This document shows, piece by piece, positions 8,404 through 19,021 of a stretch of DNA of 64,000 bases (the first letter of the stretch is position 1; each line of letters opens with the position of its first letter). Origin of the DNA: Allosphingosinicella deserti (lineage in GTDB: Bacteria; Pseudomonadota; Alphaproteobacteria; Sphingomonadales; Sphingomonadaceae); the NCBI RefSeq assembly GCF_003012735.1, contig NZ_PXYI01000001.1, positions 682,001 to 746,000 of the forward strand, written 5' to 3'. The notes beneath the pieces were generated by a model that saw only the letters and a list, made by a program, of their open reading frames with translations, did not search any database and was not told where the DNA came from. The position numbers were made by a program, and so were the translations under genes.

Positions 8404-8988
8404 TCAGATCCTCTTCGAAATCGCGATCGCGACCCGGCAGCCGGCGCGAATGAGCGTGGACAATATGGGATAGCCGAACGTGTCCTCGGCACCCGCGGCG
8501 AGCGCGGTATCGCGATGCTCGAGCTCCTCGGCCTGAAATTGGCGGATGGTGGCGGAAAGGTCCGGCTCGTCGACACCCAGGCTTCGCACCTGGTCTTCAT
8601 AATGCTTGTCGATCTCGGTCTCGACCGCGGCGGTACAAGCCATTGCCGCGCTTGGGCCGAGGAAGGCGGTGACCGCACCCAACGCGTGGCCGGCGACGTT
8701 CCAGATTGGTTGGATCAGCGTCGGCCGCACGCCGCGTTCGATCATCATGTCGTCGAAGGTGGCGAGATGGTGCCGTTCCTGGCTCTCCATGCGGGCGATC
8801 GCTCGCGCGGCGGGATGCGGGCCGAGCACCGCGAGCTGGCCGGCATAGATGCGGGTCGCGCCATACTCGCCGGCCTGATCGACGCGAATCATGGACTCGA
8901 TGTCGGGGCGTTTGTCGCCGGGGCGCCAGCGGGGCCGCAAGGCCATCCCGGCGCGTTCCGCGGTTTGAGCGTCGTGCATGTCGGTCAT
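8404..8988 (-). CDS. coq7: Demethoxyubiquinone hydroxylase Coq7 (di-iron)
   Basis: A 194-residue enzyme that performs the C6 hydroxylation in ubiquinone synthesis at the inner membrane. The di-iron ligands are visible: Glu in RVDQAGEYGA, ExxH in ESQERHHLATF, Glu in AVETEIDKHYED, and ExxH in AEELEHRDTAL. I chose the ATG at 8988, directly behind a GGAGG box; it overlaps the dsbB stop as ATGA. This placement next to dsbB and ctpA is typical of sphingomonads. Confidence 0.93.
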   Translation of the reverse strand: MTDMHDAQTAERAGMALRPRWRPGDKRPDIESMIRVDQAGEYGATRIYAGQLAVLGPHPAARAIARMESQERHHLATFDDMMIERGVRPTLIQPIWNVAGHALGAVTAFLGPSAAMACTAAVETEIDKHYEDQVRSLGVDEPDLSATIRQFQAEELEHRDTALAAGAEDTFGYPILSTLIRAGCRVAIAISKRI

Positions 8989-9473
8989 GCGCTCCTCCGA
9001 GGCTTCCTGAAGCTCAGCCACAAGATCACAAGAGCGAACCCGATCGAAATGATCGCGTTCCATCCCGCCATCGAAATGCCGAGGAATTCGAACTGGACCT
9101 GGTCGCAGCGGATCAAAGGTGCGTCGAGGATGCTCTTCAGCATGTCTGCCGGCGATCCGCCCCCTGCCGCGGAGGTGCACTGGGTGAAGCCCTCGAACAC
9201 ACCCGCTTCCACGCCCGCATGATAGGCGCCGATGCCGCCGCTGGTCAGGATCGCCAAGGCGGCGAGCCACACCAGGCTGCGACCGCCGTCAGGGAGGCGA
9301 GCGCCGGCGAGCGCCAGCAGCCCCAGCGCAAGTGCGGTAAAATGGGCGTAACGTTGCCACCAGCACATCTCGCACGGGAACAGCCCGCCCCAGATTTCCG
9401 AGCCATAGGCGCCGGCGAGCAGCGCGCCGGGAACAAGGACGGCGAGCAGCTTCGCCTGATTCAATGCTGTCAC
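8985..9473 (-). CDS. dsbB: DsbB-type disulfide bond formation protein
   Basis: A 162-residue, four-helix inner-membrane protein that reoxidises periplasmic thiol oxidases and passes electrons to quinone. It has the first Cys pair in FPCEMCWWQRYAH and the second pair in FTQC and IRCDQ. I chose a GTG start at 9473 (VTALNQAKLLAVLVPG), the first start after the ctpA stop. A longer frame upstream would overlap ctpA and is Arg-rich. It is translationally coupled to coq7, which makes quinone, so the two products share an electron carrier. Confidence 0.88.
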   Translation of the reverse strand: MTALNQAKLLAVLVPGALLAGAYGSEIWGGLFPCEMCWWQRYAHFTALALGLLALAGARLPDGGRSLVWLAALAILTSGGIGAYHAGVEAGVFEGFTQCTSAAGGGSPADMLKSILDAPLIRCDQVQFEFLGISMAGWNAIISIGFALVILWLSFRKPRRSA

Positions 9474-9498
9474 CGGCTCTGGTCCAGAACGGCTCCGA

Positions 9499-10845
9499 TC
9501 AACGCGTGCCGCCCTTCGGCGCCGCACCTGCTGCCGCGGTTGCGGTACGCGGCCCGGCAAGGCGGGCGATGGTCTGCACCGCATAATGAAGCTGGAAGTC
9601 GTCGATGCCCTTCTTCTTCAGCTCGTCCGGCGTCGCGCTGAAGCGCGGATCCGGCTTGCCGTCATCCTGCACCACCGACTCGTCGACCTTGACCTCGTTG
9701 ATCAGGTGGCGGCGCAGATCCGCCTCGCGCAGGCGCGGACGGGACTTGTAATCGGGATCGGAGAGCTGCGGCACTTCGATATCCGGAACGATGCCGCCTT
9801 CCTGCACCGAGCGTCCCGACGGTGTGTAGTAACGGGCGGTGGTGAGGCGCAACGCCGTGTCCCTGCTGAGCGGGAGCAGGGTCTGGACCGAGCCTTTGCC
9901 GAAGCTGCGCTCGCCCATGACGATCGCGCGATGGTGATCCTGCAGCGCCGCAGCAACGATCTCGGCGGCCGACGCACTGCCCGAATCGACCAGCACCACG
10001 ATCGGACGACCGCGCGTCGCATCGCCAGGCTCGGCATAATAGCGCTCGATGTCGTTCTTGGCACGGCCGCGCTGCGACACGACTTCGCCGCGTTCCAGGA
10101 AGACGTCGGAAAGGCCGACCGCCTGATCGAGCAGGCCGCCCGGGTTTGAGCGCAGATCGACGATATAGCCGGTCGGCGGGCCGCCGAGCGACTTGTCGAT
10201 CGCCGCGATCGCGGCGAGCGCTTCCTGGGTGGTCGTGCGGCTGAACGTGTTGACGTTTATGATGCCGACCCGGTCCTTCACTTCCCACTTGACGGCAGGA
10301 AGTTCGATCTTGGCGCGGGTGAGCGTTACGTCGAACGGCTTCTCGCGGCCCGGTCGCAGGACGGTGATCTTGATCGTGGTACCCGGCGCGCCACGCATCT
10401 GGTCGACGGCTTCGTCGAGCGCGCCGCCGTAGATCAGCTTGCCGTTCAGATGGGTGATGTAATCGCCTGCCTTCAGGCCCGCCTTGAAGCCCGGAGAATC
10501 CTCGATCGGCGCGACGATCTTGACGACACCGTCCTCGAGCGTGACGTTGAGGCCGAGGCCGCCATATTCGCCCTCCGTCGAGGTCATCAGCGACTGATAG
10601 CCCTTCTGATCGAGATAGGAGCTGTGCGGATCGAGGCTGGCGAGCATCCCGTCGATGGCGCCCCGCAGCAGGGTCTTGTCGTCCACCTTCTCGACATAGT
10701 CGGCGCGAACTCGGTTGAAGACGCCCATGAACTCGTCGAACTCGCGCATGCTGTCGGCTTCGGCCGACGCGAAGGCCGCCGTCGCAGCGGGAATGATCGC
10801 GATGGCGCTGACGAGGCCGAGAGCGCGGAAGAGATTGCTGGCCAT
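9499..10845 (-). CDS. ctpA: S41 family carboxy-terminal processing peptidase
   Basis: A 448-residue periplasmic serine protease with a signal peptide (residues 1-25) and an N-terminal helical part. A PDZ domain (GLGLNVTLEDGVVKIV, GLKAGDYITHLNG) covers about residues 95-180. The S41 catalytic core has Ser in VDSGSASAAEIV and the general-base Lys in ERSFGKGSVQT. These enzymes trim C-termini of envelope proteins and control peptidoglycan hydrolases. Directly upstream lies envC, a hydrolase activator, an arrangement shared by many alphaproteobacteria. The 198 nt between the two may hold a separate promoter. Confidence 0.94.
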   Translation of the reverse strand: MASNLFRALGLVSAIAIIPAATAAFASAEADSMREFDEFMGVFNRVRADYVEKVDDKTLLRGAIDGMLASLDPHSSYLDQKGYQSLMTSTEGEYGGLGLNVTLEDGVVKIVAPIEDSPGFKAGLKAGDYITHLNGKLIYGGALDEAVDQMRGAPGTTIKITVLRPGREKPFDVTLTRAKIELPAVKWEVKDRVGIINVNTFSRTTTQEALAAIAAIDKSLGGPPTGYIVDLRSNPGGLLDQAVGLSDVFLERGEVVSQRGRAKNDIERYYAEPGDATRGRPIVVLVDSGSASAAEIVAAALQDHHRAIVMGERSFGKGSVQTLLPLSRDTALRLTTARYYTPSGRSVQEGGIVPDIEVPQLSDPDYKSRPRLREADLRRHLINEVKVDESVVQDDGKPDPRFSATPDELKKKGIDDFQLHYAVQTIARLAGPRTATAAAGAAPKGGTR

Positions 10846-11043
10846 GATGAATCCTGCTGGTCGATGCCTCGCCCTGACCGATCGTGGTGGCAGCGCCGGT
10901 GCGCGTCCGCCGAAACCAGGAATCAGGGCCTTTCCAATTGTCGCTGCTTTACCGGGTTTTGTAGCGTCCGAAAAGCAACGGCAGGTGAACGAACAGCGCC
11001 TTCATCCCTCCGTTCGCTCGCGCGGCCGGAAGCGCTCCCCGGA

Positions 11044-12219
11044 TCATGAGATGGTGATCAGCGGGGCGATCGGAAAGGGGCTGCCGTTACGCCGAAGTTC
11101 GATCCCGATCTGAGGGTTTCGCGAGCCTGCCCGTCCGATCGGCGCCCGCGCGTCGACCAGCGCGCCGCGTTTGACCGTGACATCGGCAAGATTGGTCAGC
11201 GTGGTTGTCCAGCCGCCGCCATGATCGAGGATGACGATCGATCCGTAGCCGCGAAACGGCCCGGCATAGGCGACGCGGCCGCGGGCGGGGGCGATGATTT
11301 GCGCTGCGGCGGCGGTCGCCACGGTCAGGCCGCGGGCGTGCACGCCGGCGTCGGAGATCTCGCCCATGCCGGTGACGACACGGCCCTGCACGGGGAGGGT
11401 GTAGGCGGGGGCGGAGGGCCTCGGTGCGCTGCCGCCGGCGATGGGGCGGAGAAGGGGGCCGGGAAGCTGGGCGAGACGCTGTCTGAGGCCGGCCTGGAAC
11501 TGCTCGGTTCCGGCAAGCGCGGCGAGCTCGCGCGCTTCTTCGCCGAAGGCGAGGGCGCGATCGCCCTCGGTGAGCGCGGAGGCTCGGAGGCTCTCCGATC
11601 GCGCGCGCTGGCGCTGCTCCAGCTGGGCGAGCGCGATCCGGCGGCGCTTCAGGTCCTCGCGGCTGGCTTCCAAAGCGGCGATCGCGGTCGCCGCCTGTCG
11701 GCGCAAAGCATTGCCGCGCTCGACCTCCACGCGGAGTTCGGCGGTGCGCCGGCGGATGACGGGAAGGGTCGAGGCGAGCAGCGATCGTACGCGGATGAGG
11801 TCGTTGACCGACCCCGGCTGGACCAGCGCCAGCGCCGAGGGCCGCCGCGCCATCGTCTGCAGGGCGGCGGTAAGCCGGATCAGCGGCGCCTGCTTCTCCG
11901 CGAGCCGGGCGCGCTGGGCGCGGCGCAGCGCCTCGATGATCCTGCCCCTCGTCTCTCCCGCGGTGATGTCGGCCTCGGCGGCTTCGATCCGGGAGGCCAA
12001 TGCCGCGGCGTCCGCGCGCGCCTTTGCTGCTTCACCGTTGGCGCGGGACGCCTGCCGCTCGAGCAACTCCGATCGCCGGCGCGACTGCTCCGCCTCCGCC
12101 TTTGCCGCCGCCAGGCTCCCGGTCGCGCTGCCACCGCCGCCCACAGTCTGTGCCGCCGCCCAGCCGCCGCCGGCAAGAGCCGCCATGATCAGCAGCGAGG
12201 AGAGGAATCGGCGGCGCAT
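11044..12219 (-). CDS. envC: EnvC-like murein hydrolase activator (degenerate LytM domain)
   Basis: A 391-residue exported protein with a signal peptide (MRRRFLSSLLIMAALAGG), a long coiled coil (about residues 35-245) and a C-terminal M23/LytM domain. The domain keeps the ILDHGGG strand but lacks the metal ligands of active peptidases: TLTNL stands where xYxH is usual and IGIELRRN where HxH-type HFE is usual. This is the hallmark of EnvC-type activators of cell-division amidases rather than an active endopeptidase. I used the ATG at 12219, behind AAGGAT. It starts 4 nt after the rlmH stop. Confidence 0.88.
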   Translation of the reverse strand: MRRRFLSSLLIMAALAGGGWAAAQTVGGGGSATGSLAAAKAEAEQSRRRSELLERQASRANGEAAKARADAAALASRIEAAEADITAGETRGRIIEALRRAQRARLAEKQAPLIRLTAALQTMARRPSALALVQPGSVNDLIRVRSLLASTLPVIRRRTAELRVEVERGNALRRQAATAIAALEASREDLKRRRIALAQLEQRQRARSESLRASALTEGDRALAFGEEARELAALAGTEQFQAGLRQRLAQLPGPLLRPIAGGSAPRPSAPAYTLPVQGRVVTGMGEISDAGVHARGLTVATAAAAQIIAPARGRVAYAGPFRGYGSIVILDHGGGWTTTLTNLADVTVKRGALVDARAPIGRAGSRNPQIGIELRRNGSPFPIAPLITIS

Positions 12220-12223
12220 CGCG

Positions 12224-12646
12224 TCATCCTTCTCTGTGATAGGGGTGGTTGGCAAGGATCGAGGTGGCGCGAAACAATTGTTCCGCGAGCATTGCCCGTG
12301 CGAGGAGGTGCGGCCATGTCGCCTTGCCGAACGCGAAGAGCAGATCGGCCTCCGAGCGCTCGGCATCGCCGAACCCGTCGGCACCTCCGATCAGGAACCG
12401 CGCTTCCCGCTTGCCGCCGTCTCGCCACAGTTCCAGACGCTTGGCGAACGCCAGCGAACCAAGCTGCTCGCCTTTTTCGTCGAGCAGAATGGTAACCATA
12501 TTCTCGGCGGGGGGCGGGAGCTTGCCGCCGGTTTCGGGAAGCTCCGTAAGCCTGGTCGGCCAGGCGATCCGCTTCAAATAGCGCTCGACCAGCTCGCCTT
12601 CCGGGCTGCGGCCGATCTTACCGCGGGCGACGATGTGAAGCAGCAT
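12224..12646 (-). CDS. rlmH: 23S rRNA (pseudouridine1915-N3)-methyltransferase RlmH
   Basis: A 140-residue SPOUT methyltransferase. The knotted SAM site is visible as FLIGGADGFG, and the C-terminus ILANHPYHREG is the conserved RlmH ending. The N-terminus MLLHIVARGKIG is the expected first strand, so I placed the start at 12646 rather than the longer frame. It is slightly shorter than the usual 155 residues. It belongs to the rsfS-rlmH-envC-ctpA run. Confidence 0.94.
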   Translation of the reverse strand: MLLHIVARGKIGRSPEGELVERYLKRIAWPTRLTELPETGGKLPPPAENMVTILLDEKGEQLGSLAFAKRLELWRDGGKREARFLIGGADGFGDAERSEADLLFAFGKATWPHLLARAMLAEQLFRATSILANHPYHREG

Positions 12647-12777
12647 CCGCCGGGAGTAGCCCTCTTCGCGCGGCGGTGAAAGCGGCGCCCGCTCCCGAAC
12701 CGCGTCGTCGGCGGCATCGTCGCCCGGGCGCAATTGTGCCCCCGCACGCAACTCGCCGCAGAATCCCCCTCAGACGC

Positions 12778-13173
12778 TCAGCGCGCCGCGCTGGCCGCGG
12801 GCGCATTCTCCTCGAACGCCCACATGCGCTCGAGATTGTAGAAGCTGCGCACTTCGGGTCGGAACAGATGCACGATCACGTCGTCCGCATCGATGAGCAC
12901 CCAGTCGGCGACCGGAAGCCCTTCGACCCGAACGCTGCGGCCGAGATCTTCCTTGATCCGCTGCTGGAGCTTCTGCGCCATCGAGGCGACCTGACGGGTC
13001 GAGCGGCCCGACGCGATCACCATGTGATCGGCGATGCTCGATTTCCCACCCAGGGGAATGGTGACGACGTCCTGCGCCTGGTCGTCGTCGAGGGACCGAA
13101 GCACGAGCTCGTGCAGGGCTTCGACCGGTTCGGTTGCTCCGCCGGACGGGGGAGCGGTGTCGGATTCGGGCAA
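12778..13173 (-). CDS. rsfS: Ribosome silencing factor RsfS
   Basis: A 131-residue RsfS/Iojap protein that binds L14 and blocks subunit joining in starvation. Conserved segments are DDDQAQDVVTIPLGGKSSIA, DHMVIASGRSTRQV, VEGLPVADWVLID and DVIVHLFRPEVRSFYNLERM. A short Pro/Ala-rich N-terminal extension (residues 1-15) is extra. It follows nadD by 9 nt and is probably cotranscribed. Confidence 0.95.
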   Translation of the reverse strand: MPESDTAPPSGGATEPVEALHELVLRSLDDDQAQDVVTIPLGGKSSIADHMVIASGRSTRQVASMAQKLQQRIKEDLGRSVRVEGLPVADWVLIDADDVIVHLFRPEVRSFYNLERMWAFEENAPAASAAR

Positions 13174-13182
13174 TGTGCCTCC

Positions 13183-13824
13183 TTAACGGATCGGCCTGCG
13201 CGTCACGCCGTCGCGCAGGGCCAGGGGTTTCAACGAATATAGGGACGAGAGGTGCCAGTGTGGAGTGGCGGCGCGAATGCCGGTGGCGGAAGTCGGATCG
13301 AGCGGCAGTTGCAGAAGCACGAGTGCCGACGGTCTCCACCGTGTCCAGTCCCTGGCAAGAGCTGCGGGCCGGACGGAGCGCCGCAACCAGCCCATGGCGC
13401 GAGCCGCCCGGGCTGGGCCATCATACCCCGGACGCGCGACCACGGCAATCGGCACGAGACGCGCTATTTTCCGCCAGTCTTTCCAGCGATGGAATTGAAC
13501 GAGATTGTCGGCACCCATCAGCCAGATGAAACGCCGCCTCGGGTAGCGGCGGGTAAGGGCGAGCAGGACGTCATAGGTGTAGGGCGTGCGGAGCTCCCGC
13601 TCGATCGCGGTGGCGCGGATCGGCAACCCGCGTGAGGCGCGCAGCGCCGAGGCGTAGCGCACGGCGAGCGGTGCCATGCCCTGCTTCGGCTTCAGCGGAT
13701 TCCCCGGGGAGACCAGCCACCAGACCTCGTCGAGCGCGAGCGCTTGGAGCGCGCCCATGCTGATCCGCCGGTGGCCGCGATGGGCAGGATTGAAGGAGCC
13801 GCCGAGCAGGCCTGTTCTGGTCAC
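13183..13824 (-). CDS. nadD: Nicotinate-nucleotide adenylyltransferase NadD
   Basis: A 213-residue enzyme of NAD synthesis that adenylates nicotinate mononucleotide. The nucleotidyltransferase signature GGSFNPAHRGH is at residues 7-17. The ISSTxIR-type element is degenerate here (ATGIRAATPHWHLS). FIWLMGADNLVQFHRWKDW is the classic NadD core. I chose the GTG start at 13824 (VTRTGLLGG) because the frame upstream of it has no family similarity. It heads the nadD-rsfS unit. Confidence 0.92.
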   Translation of the reverse strand: MTRTGLLGGSFNPAHRGHRRISMGALQALALDEVWWLVSPGNPLKPKQGMAPLAVRYASALRASRGLPIRATAIERELRTPYTYDVLLALTRRYPRRRFIWLMGADNLVQFHRWKDWRKIARLVPIAVVARPGYDGPARAARAMGWLRRSVRPAALARDWTRWRPSALVLLQLPLDPTSATGIRAATPHWHLSSLYSLKPLALRDGVTRRPIR

Positions 13825-14010
13825 GCGCGGGCGATAGCATGGCCGGCGCGAAAAGGTGAACTGTCTGCGTCGGAGCCCGCTTGGCGTGCGGCGGAACGGC
13901 GGCAGCGGCGTGGTTTCGCTGCAACGCACCGCATTCGACTGCGGCGGCGCTCGACGAACCGTCTCGACGGAATCGAATCTCCCGGCCAAAGTCGCGCAGA
14001 GGGGGAAAAG

Positions 14011-15153
14011 ATGGAAACGGCTGTCGAAGGCGTGTGTGAGGTGGCGACCGGGCTCGCAGTGGCGCGCGCGGTGGAGCCCGCGAGCGGCGAGTCGCATGGC
14101 CATGGCGGCGAGGCGTGCCTGAATTGCCGGACGCCGCTCGTCGGGCATTTCTGCTACGAATGCGGTCAGAGTGCCCATGTCCACCGGTCGATGGCTGCGT
14201 TCGGCCACGATCTCCTGCACGGCGTGTTCCATTTCGAAGGAAAGATCTTCCGGACCCTGCCCATGCTGGCCTGGCGTCCCGGCGAGCTGACCCGACGCTA
14301 TATCGATGGCGAACGCGCGAAGTTCGTCTCGCCGATCGCCTTGTTCCTCTTCTCCGTGTTCCTGATGTTTGCGGCGATCAACTGGATCGGCGGCCCGTTC
14401 AACCTGTCCTCGGGAACGCCGGCGCAGGAGCGCGCCGATTCCACCGCGCAGTTCCGGTCGGACAAGGCAGAGAGCGAGGCCAAGCTCAAGGAGTTGGGTG
14501 CGGAGCTCGCAGCGGCGCGAAAGACGGGTAAGCCGACCGCCGACATCGAGAAGCAGATTTCCGGTGAGCGTCTCGGCCTGAAGCTAATGACCGAAGCTCA
14601 TGCGCTTCAGCTGCGGCTCGCCAACCAGGAGGAAGCCCGGGACAAGGCGCAAGCGGCCGACGAAAACAATGACTCGGACGTGACCGAAGGATTTTCGAAC
14701 GCGCCGACCGGCCTCGCCTGGCTCAACAAGGCATTCGAGAAGGGGCGCAGGAACCCCTCGCTGCTTCTCTACAAGCTGCAATCGAACGCCTACAAATTTT
14801 CCTGGGCGCTGATCCCGATCTCGGTGCCCTTCCTCTGGCTGCTGTTCCTCCACAAGGCGCGGTACCGCCGCTTCAAGGCGTACGACCACGTCGTCTTCGT
14901 GACATACTCCATCGCCTTTATGAGCCTCGGCTACATCGTCCTGACCTTGCTTCGCCCGCTGGCGCTCGGCCAGGCGTTCGCCGGAACCGCGATGTTCATC
15001 GTGCCGCCGCTGCACATGTATCGGCAGCTGAGGGGAGCCTATTCACTCAGCCGATTCAGCGCTTTGTGGCGGACCTTCATGTTGCTGAACTTCGCCTTCG
15101 TCGCAGCCAGCATCTTCTTCTCGCTGCTGATCCTGATGGGCGTGCTTGGATAG
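14011..15153 (+). CDS. DUF3667 domain-containing membrane protein
   Basis: A 380-residue protein. An N-terminal zinc-ribbon-like stretch (CLNC and CYECGQ, residues about 35-52) precedes a conserved region (HDLLHGVFHFEGKIFRTLPM, RPGELTRRYIDGERAKFVSP) that marks DUF3667. It is followed by at least four membrane helices and, between helix one and the rest, a charged coiled-coil loop (about residues 135-220). Function unknown; the two CxxC pairs could bind zinc. The ATG at 14011 follows GGGGGAAAAG. It is divergent from nadD. Confidence 0.85.
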   Translation: METAVEGVCEVATGLAVARAVEPASGESHGHGGEACLNCRTPLVGHFCYECGQSAHVHRSMAAFGHDLLHGVFHFEGKIFRTLPMLAWRPGELTRRYIDGERAKFVSPIALFLFSVFLMFAAINWIGGPFNLSSGTPAQERADSTAQFRSDKAESEAKLKELGAELAAARKTGKPTADIEKQISGERLGLKLMTEAHALQLRLANQEEARDKAQAADENNDSDVTEGFSNAPTGLAWLNKAFEKGRRNPSLLLYKLQSNAYKFSWALIPISVPFLWLLFLHKARYRRFKAYDHVVFVTYSIAFMSLGYIVLTLLRPLALGQAFAGTAMFIVPPLHMYRQLRGAYSLSRFSALWRTFMLLNFAFVAASIFFSLLILMGVLG

Positions 15154-15233
15154 AGCGACGAGCGCGCTCGGCGCATATTCGTCGTTCCAATCCTTCTTTC
15201 TCCTGCCGACGCCGCCGGCAGCCGATCGACTGA

Positions 15234-15605
15234 TCAGCTGCAGGGAAATTTCCGGGAGAGCACTGCCTTGAGGCCGTCCTTCAGCTCCACCCGGCTGCGC
15301 TGCGCTGCGGGGATGGTTCGCAGCTGCGCCAGCATCTCGTTGGGCGTCAGGCCGCCGCCCTTTGCGGGTGGACAATAAGCGGGCTTGCGGCCGGCTTTCT
15401 GTGCCGCGAGACGCTCCGAGCGCAACTGCTTCGAGGCAGTTTCGACCTCACCTTTGAGCAATTTGTAGTCGCTCGAGAACAGGGCCATCATTCCCTTCTT
15501 CTCGAGTGCGTCGGCTTTGAGCAGGAAATCGGCGACGTTCATCGCATTGGCTGAGGTCACCGGCGCCGCAGCGAGCAAGGCGGCCGCGATCAATTTGGTC
15601 TTCAT
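15234..15605 (-). CDS. Secreted hypothetical protein
   Basis: A 123-residue exported protein with the signal peptide MKTKLIAAALLAAAPVTSAN. The mature chain is basic and helical, with two Cys (AYCPPAK and the last-but-one residue in RKFPCS) that could pair. I recognise no family with a defined function. It lies between the ftsH terminator and the DUF3667 gene, convergent with the latter. Confidence 0.65.
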   Translation of the reverse strand: MKTKLIAAALLAAAPVTSANAMNVADFLLKADALEKKGMMALFSSDYKLLKGEVETASKQLRSERLAAQKAGRKPAYCPPAKGGGLTPNEMLAQLRTIPAAQRSRVELKDGLKAVLSRKFPCS

Positions 15606-15641
15606 GTCCCCTCCACCGAGAGCGCTCGTGATGCGAACGCA

Positions 15642-15676
15642 AGAACGGCCGGAGAGGTCTGCTCTCCGGCCGTTCT
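15642..15676 (-). terminator. Strong hairpin behind ftsH
   Basis: A perfect 15-bp inverted repeat (AGAACGGCCGGAGAG, loop of 5 nt, CTCTCCGGCCGTTCT) starts 46 nt after the ftsH stop, in the direction of ftsH transcription. The T-tract is short. It separates ftsH from the small secreted-protein gene that follows. Confidence 0.75.
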
Positions 15677-15721
15677 CAATCATGCAGTGAAAAGTGTTGA
15701 AATCGAGGCGCTTTCGCTGGC

Positions 15722-17698
<1,977 letters not shown>

Positions 17699-17903
17699 GA
17701 ATACTCCCATCGAAGCGATGTCCCGGGCACCCTCCAACAGGGTCAGCCGCCGGCCATCGCGCTCGGCATTAAGCACGTTGTTCCTTACATAGGAATTCGG
17801 CGCCCATACGCAATGTAGACTCGCCCGGTGAACGGAGGATTACGGCAGGCGGCTTTCGCGCGGCCGTTCCGACGCCGACGGAGCAGGATCCGGATCGACG
17901 GAG

Positions 17904-18821
17904 TCAGAAGCTGTAGACCAGGGTCGCGCGGCTCAGCGTATCGATATTGCTGCCGCCCGCGCCGATCCTGTCCTCGTAGCGGACATCGTAGGAGAAGCGC
18001 GCCTTCAAAGGCCCGAGCAGCTTGGCGTCAAGGGAGGTGAGGGCGTTGGCGCTGCTCTGGCCGTCCTCGAGATAGAAAGCGCTGGTCTGCTTCAGCTCCA
18101 GCGTCGGCGCGATCGCCCAGCGGAAATTGACCGAGGCGCGCGCCGCGAGGCTGGTCTCGGCCGGAAGCTCGACGGGCTCGACATGGCGAAGCGCGGGCCC
18201 GCCTTCGAATTCCAGCTTCGCCTTGGCGCTGGTGATGATCGTGTAACCGAGCCCGCCGCCAAGCGTGTAGCGGCTGTCATAGCCCTGGTTCTGGTCGGAT
18301 TCGAACTGGGCGAGACCGTAGGTGTAGAGGCGCGGACCGAATTTGTAATTGGGCTGCCACGAGGCGATGAAGCGCTCTGTGTTGACGACGTTGCGGCCGT
18401 CCTGGACCTCGGCGCGGGCATCGATCTTGTGCCGCCAGTTCAGCCCCTCCTTGTTGAAGCCGAGCGAGCCGTAGAATCCGACATAGCTGGTTTGGCCCGT
18501 CGAGCGCGAGGCGCCGATTTCGACCTGGCCCTTCCAATTGTCGAACAGACCGGCCTTGGCGAGCTCTTCCTCATGTTCCTTTTTCCGCGCCGCTTCGGCC
18601 TCGGCAACCTGCAGTCGCCAGACCTTGAGCATGTCATCGATCTGGGCACCGGCAAGGGGGTGCGTTTCCCGGGCCAGGCGGATCACCGTCTCGATCGTCT
18701 TCGCATCGCCGCTCGCGATCGCCGCCTCGATGATGGCGCGGACGCCGTCCGGCAGCGGCGGGGCGAGATCGGCCGGCGCTTGGGCAAGAAGCAGCACGGG
18801 CAGGAACGCGGATACGGGCAT
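17904..18821 (-). CDS. DUF481 family outer-membrane protein (YdiY-like)
   Basis: A 305-residue exported protein. A signal peptide (MPVSAFLPVLLLAQA) is followed by a helical region (about residues 25-95) and a C-terminal beta-barrel typical of DUF481. The barrel begins at WKGQVEIGASRSTGQTSYVG and ends in the aromatic residue of ATLVYSF. I used the ATG at 18821, since the longer frame adds a Pro/Arg-rich leader. Role unknown; such barrels are often salt- or stress-induced. Confidence 0.82.
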   Translation of the reverse strand: MPVSAFLPVLLLAQAPADLAPPLPDGVRAIIEAAIASGDAKTIETVIRLARETHPLAGAQIDDMLKVWRLQVAEAEAARKKEHEEELAKAGLFDNWKGQVEIGASRSTGQTSYVGFYGSLGFNKEGLNWRHKIDARAEVQDGRNVVNTERFIASWQPNYKFGPRLYTYGLAQFESDQNQGYDSRYTLGGGLGYTIITSAKAKLEFEGGPALRHVEPVELPAETSLAARASVNFRWAIAPTLELKQTSAFYLEDGQSSANALTSLDAKLLGPLKARFSYDVRYEDRIGAGGSNIDTLSRATLVYSF

Positions 18822-19021
18822 GGCCAAGTCGCTAATGCGAATCGGGGACCGGATGCAACCGCCGGGTGGCCGCAATCGACGAGCCGCGTCGAAAAGCCGT
18901 CAATAATCATATTGTGCGTAGTCGCAGTTCAATCCGCCCGCTAACCGGCGTGCGGGGGAAAGGGGGGCGCCCAGGCGCGATCTTTCTTCCGAACCGGACA
19001 CAGAAAGGTCGTATTATTTCC

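Noticed and set aside
17787-17800. CATAC-GCAA-TGTAG upstream of ftsH as another copy of the element
   Set aside because: The right arm does not match GTATR; only the left half is present.
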